Shown: positions 62,509-64,000 of the stretch, one piece after another
Numbering within the stretch: position 1 is the first letter of the stretch
Layout: the number at the start of each line of letters is the position of its first letter
Assembly (NCBI RefSeq): GCF_000016065.1
Contig: NC_009092.1
Coordinates: forward strand, 248,001-312,000
DNA from: Shewanella loihica PV-4
GTDB lineage: Bacteria; Pseudomonadota; Gammaproteobacteria; Enterobacterales; Shewanellaceae
DNA: 64,000 nt
Direction: 5' to 3'
Made by a program: the position numbers and the translations under genes
Notes under the pieces: generated by a model
The model's input: the letters and a program-made list of their open reading frames with translations, nothing else
The model's database searches: none
Told to the model about the DNA's origin: nothing

Positions 62509-63432
62509 ATGGCCGCAAAAACAGCAGAGTTGATTTGGTTTAATGGAGAGATCATGCCTTGGGGGGATGCCAAGGTACACGTGATGTCGCACGCCTTGCA
62601 TTACGGCACCTCGGTGTTCGAGGGGATCCGCGTCTACGACACGCCACAGGGACCGGCGGGATTTCGCCTAACCGACCATGTGCAGCGCCTGTATGACTCG
62701 GCCAAGATCTATCGCATGCCAGTGCCCTATAGTTTCGATGAGACCATGCAGGCCTGCCGCGACATAGTAAAGAGTAATAAACTCGACGCCGCCTACATTC
62801 GTCCCCTGGTGTTTTTCGGCGACGTAGGCATGGGGATCACCCCACCTAAGGATGCGAAGTGCGATCTCATGGTGGCCGCCTTCCCTTGGGGGGCTTACCT
62901 GGGTGAGGGCAGCATGGAGCGCGGCGTCGATGTGGCCGTGACCTCCTGGAACCGTCTGGCACCGAATACCATACCTACCGGCGCCAAGGCGGGCGGTAAC
63001 TATCTCTCCTCGCTGCAGATCTCTACCGAGGCCAAGCGTAACGGCTTCGATGAGGGGATCGCGCTGGATGTCAACGGCCTGGTAAGCGAAGGTGCCGGTG
63101 CCAACCTGTTTGTGGTCAAAAAGAACAAGCTCTATACCCCGCCAGCTACGGCCGCCATCCTGCTGGGGATCACCCGAGATACCATCATTACCCTGGCGAG
63201 AGACCTGGGGTATGAGGTGGTCGAAGAGCCTATGTCGCGCGAGTTTCTCTATTTGGCAGACGAGATCTTTATGACAGGAACCGCCGCCGAGATAGTGCCG
63301 GTGCGCAGCGTCGATCGTATCGAGGTGGGCGCCGGTGGCCGCGGCCCAGTAACCCAGGCCTTGCAGGCAAGCTTCTTTGGCCTGTTTAATGGTGAGACCC
63401 AGGATAAGTGGGGTTGGTTAGAGCTGCTTTAA
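62509..63432 (+). CDS. ilvE: Branched-chain amino acid aminotransferase IlvE
   Basis: 307 residues, PLP fold type [51 protein letters not shown] with the PLP lysine, and [18 protein letters not shown]. Performs the last step of valine, leucine and isoleucine synthesis. It differs from the longer aminotransferase at 47.7 kb. Spacing of 26 bases from ilvM fits operon membership. Confidence 0.95.
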   Translation: MAAKTAELIWFNGEIMPWGDAKVHVMSHALHYGTSVFEGIRVYDTPQGPAGFRLTDHVQRLYDSAKIYRMPVPYSFDETMQACRDIVKSNKLDAAYIRPLVFFGDVGMGITPPKDAKCDLMVAAFPWGAYLGEGSMERGVDVAVTSWNRLAPNTIPTGAKAGGNYLSSLQISTEAKRNGFDEGIALDVNGLVSEGAGANLFVVKKNKLYTPPATAAILLGITRDTIITLARDLGYEVVEEPMSREFLYLADEIFMTGTAAEIVPVRSVDRIEVGAGGRGPVTQALQASFFGLFNGETQDKWGWLELL

Positions 63433-63544
63433 CCTCCCGGCTGCAAGTTTTAAGATAAGATTAAAACCTCGGCGGTGGATTTGCCGTCGAGGTTCCAATT
63501 TAGCTCAGGTGGCCAGGCCGCCAACGCAACAGAAGGAAAGTGTC

Positions 63545-64000
63545 ATGGCAAAACTACGTTCAGCTACCAGTACTCAAGGGCGCAACATGGCCGGGGCGCG
63601 CGCCCTCTGGCGGGCGACCGGGGTAAAAGACAGCGATTTTGGTAAGCCGATTGTCGCCATTGCCAACTCCTTTACCCAGTTTGTGCCGGGTCACGTGCAT
63701 CTTAAGGATATGGGCTCGCTGGTGGCTGGTGCCATCGAAGAGGCGGGCGGTATCGCCAAAGAATTCAATACTATCGCCGTGGATGATGGCATCGCAATGG
63801 GCCACGGCGGCATGCTCTACTCTCTGCCATCGCGTGAGCTGATCGCCGACAGCGTCGAGTATATGGTCAACGCCCACTGCGCCGACGCCCTGGTGTGTAT
63901 CTCCAACTGTGACAAGATCACCCCAGGCATGCTGATGGCGGCGCTCAGACTCAACATCCCCGTGGTGTTTGTCTCCGGCGGCCCCATGGAGGCGGGTAAG
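63545..64000 (+). CDS. ilvD: Dihydroxy-acid dehydratase (3' end outside window)
   Basis: 152 codons visible, still open at the window edge. Start ATG at 63545 has AAGGAAAG upstream. [20 protein letters not shown] and the Fe-S/metal region [12 protein letters not shown] are typical of IlvD, which dehydrates the dihydroxy acid to the 2-oxo acid. It continues the ilvLGMED operon; ilvA would be expected next. Confidence 0.95.
   Translation, partial: MAKLRSATSTQGRNMAGARALWRATGVKDSDFGKPIVAIANSFTQFVPGHVHLKDMGSLVAGAIEEAGGIAKEFNTIAVDDGIAMGHGGMLYSLPSRELIADSVEYMVNAHCADALVCISNCDKITPGMLMAALRLNIPVVFVSGGPMEAGK

Overview
The window reads as chromosome of a marine gammaproteobacterium, most probably Shewanella. 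The grounds are protein-level resemblance (TtrBA, FdhC-type cytochrome b, split flavocytochrome c with a tetraheme partner, DcaP-type porin, SrkA-DsbA pair, IlvGMED) and the density of anaerobic-respiration genes. I do not claim a species. No rRNA, tRNA or CRISPR array was seen. The first gene (ygiQ) and the last (ilvD) run off the window.

Layout. 1-7.5 kb: ygiQ, a YkvA-like protein, a SnoaL-isochorismatase fusion divergent from a LysR gene, a dCache chemoreceptor and a porin. 7.6-18.3 kb: two molybdenum-enzyme loci around one LysR regulator. Leftward is a four-gene operon: a DMSO-reductase-family catalytic subunit of unknown substrate, a four-cluster ferredoxin, a TorD-like chaperone and a formate-dehydrogenase-gamma-like cytochrome b. 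Rightward is ttrBA, tetrathionate reductase without the usual membrane anchor TtrC. 18.3-26.8 kb: small genes, then an AT-rich, probably acquired block (MerR-methyltransferase fusion, GNAT, short tyrosine recombinase, HlyD/DUF2955 efflux pair, ion channel). It is bracketed by copies of a roughly 200-bp dispersed repeat whose long stem has a different but self-complementary sequence in each copy. 26.8-41 kb: mostly housekeeping and envelope genes (SYLF protein, S9 peptidase, ygbA, selO, srkA, dsbA, zapB, rof, DUF1223 protein, small outer-membrane barrel, hydrolase), with a candidate small RNA behind dsbA.

41-47.4 kb holds the most interesting system. A Tat-exported flavoprotein and a tetraheme cytochrome c, resembling periplasmic acrylate/methacrylate reductases, lie with two porins, an exported cupin and a divergent TetR regulator with a cysteine-containing tail. 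The cupin's metal and tyrosine spacing resembles that of cupin DMSP lyases. The same palindrome (TTATTCG-N12-CGAATAA) lies upstream of both the flavoprotein gene and the cupin gene, which suggests one regulon. My working model is extracytoplasmic release of an enoate such as acrylate from a precursor such as DMSP, and its use as electron acceptor. The substrate is inference.

47.4-57.4 kb: a second branched-chain aminotransferase, a FadR-type GntR regulator, two tandem acyltransferases, yifB, a CorC/HlyC-type protein, a diguanylate cyclase and a solute-binding protein. 57.4-64 kb: ilvY divergent from ilvC, then the ilvGMED operon behind a leader peptide (ilvL) and a visible attenuator with a competing antiterminator segment.
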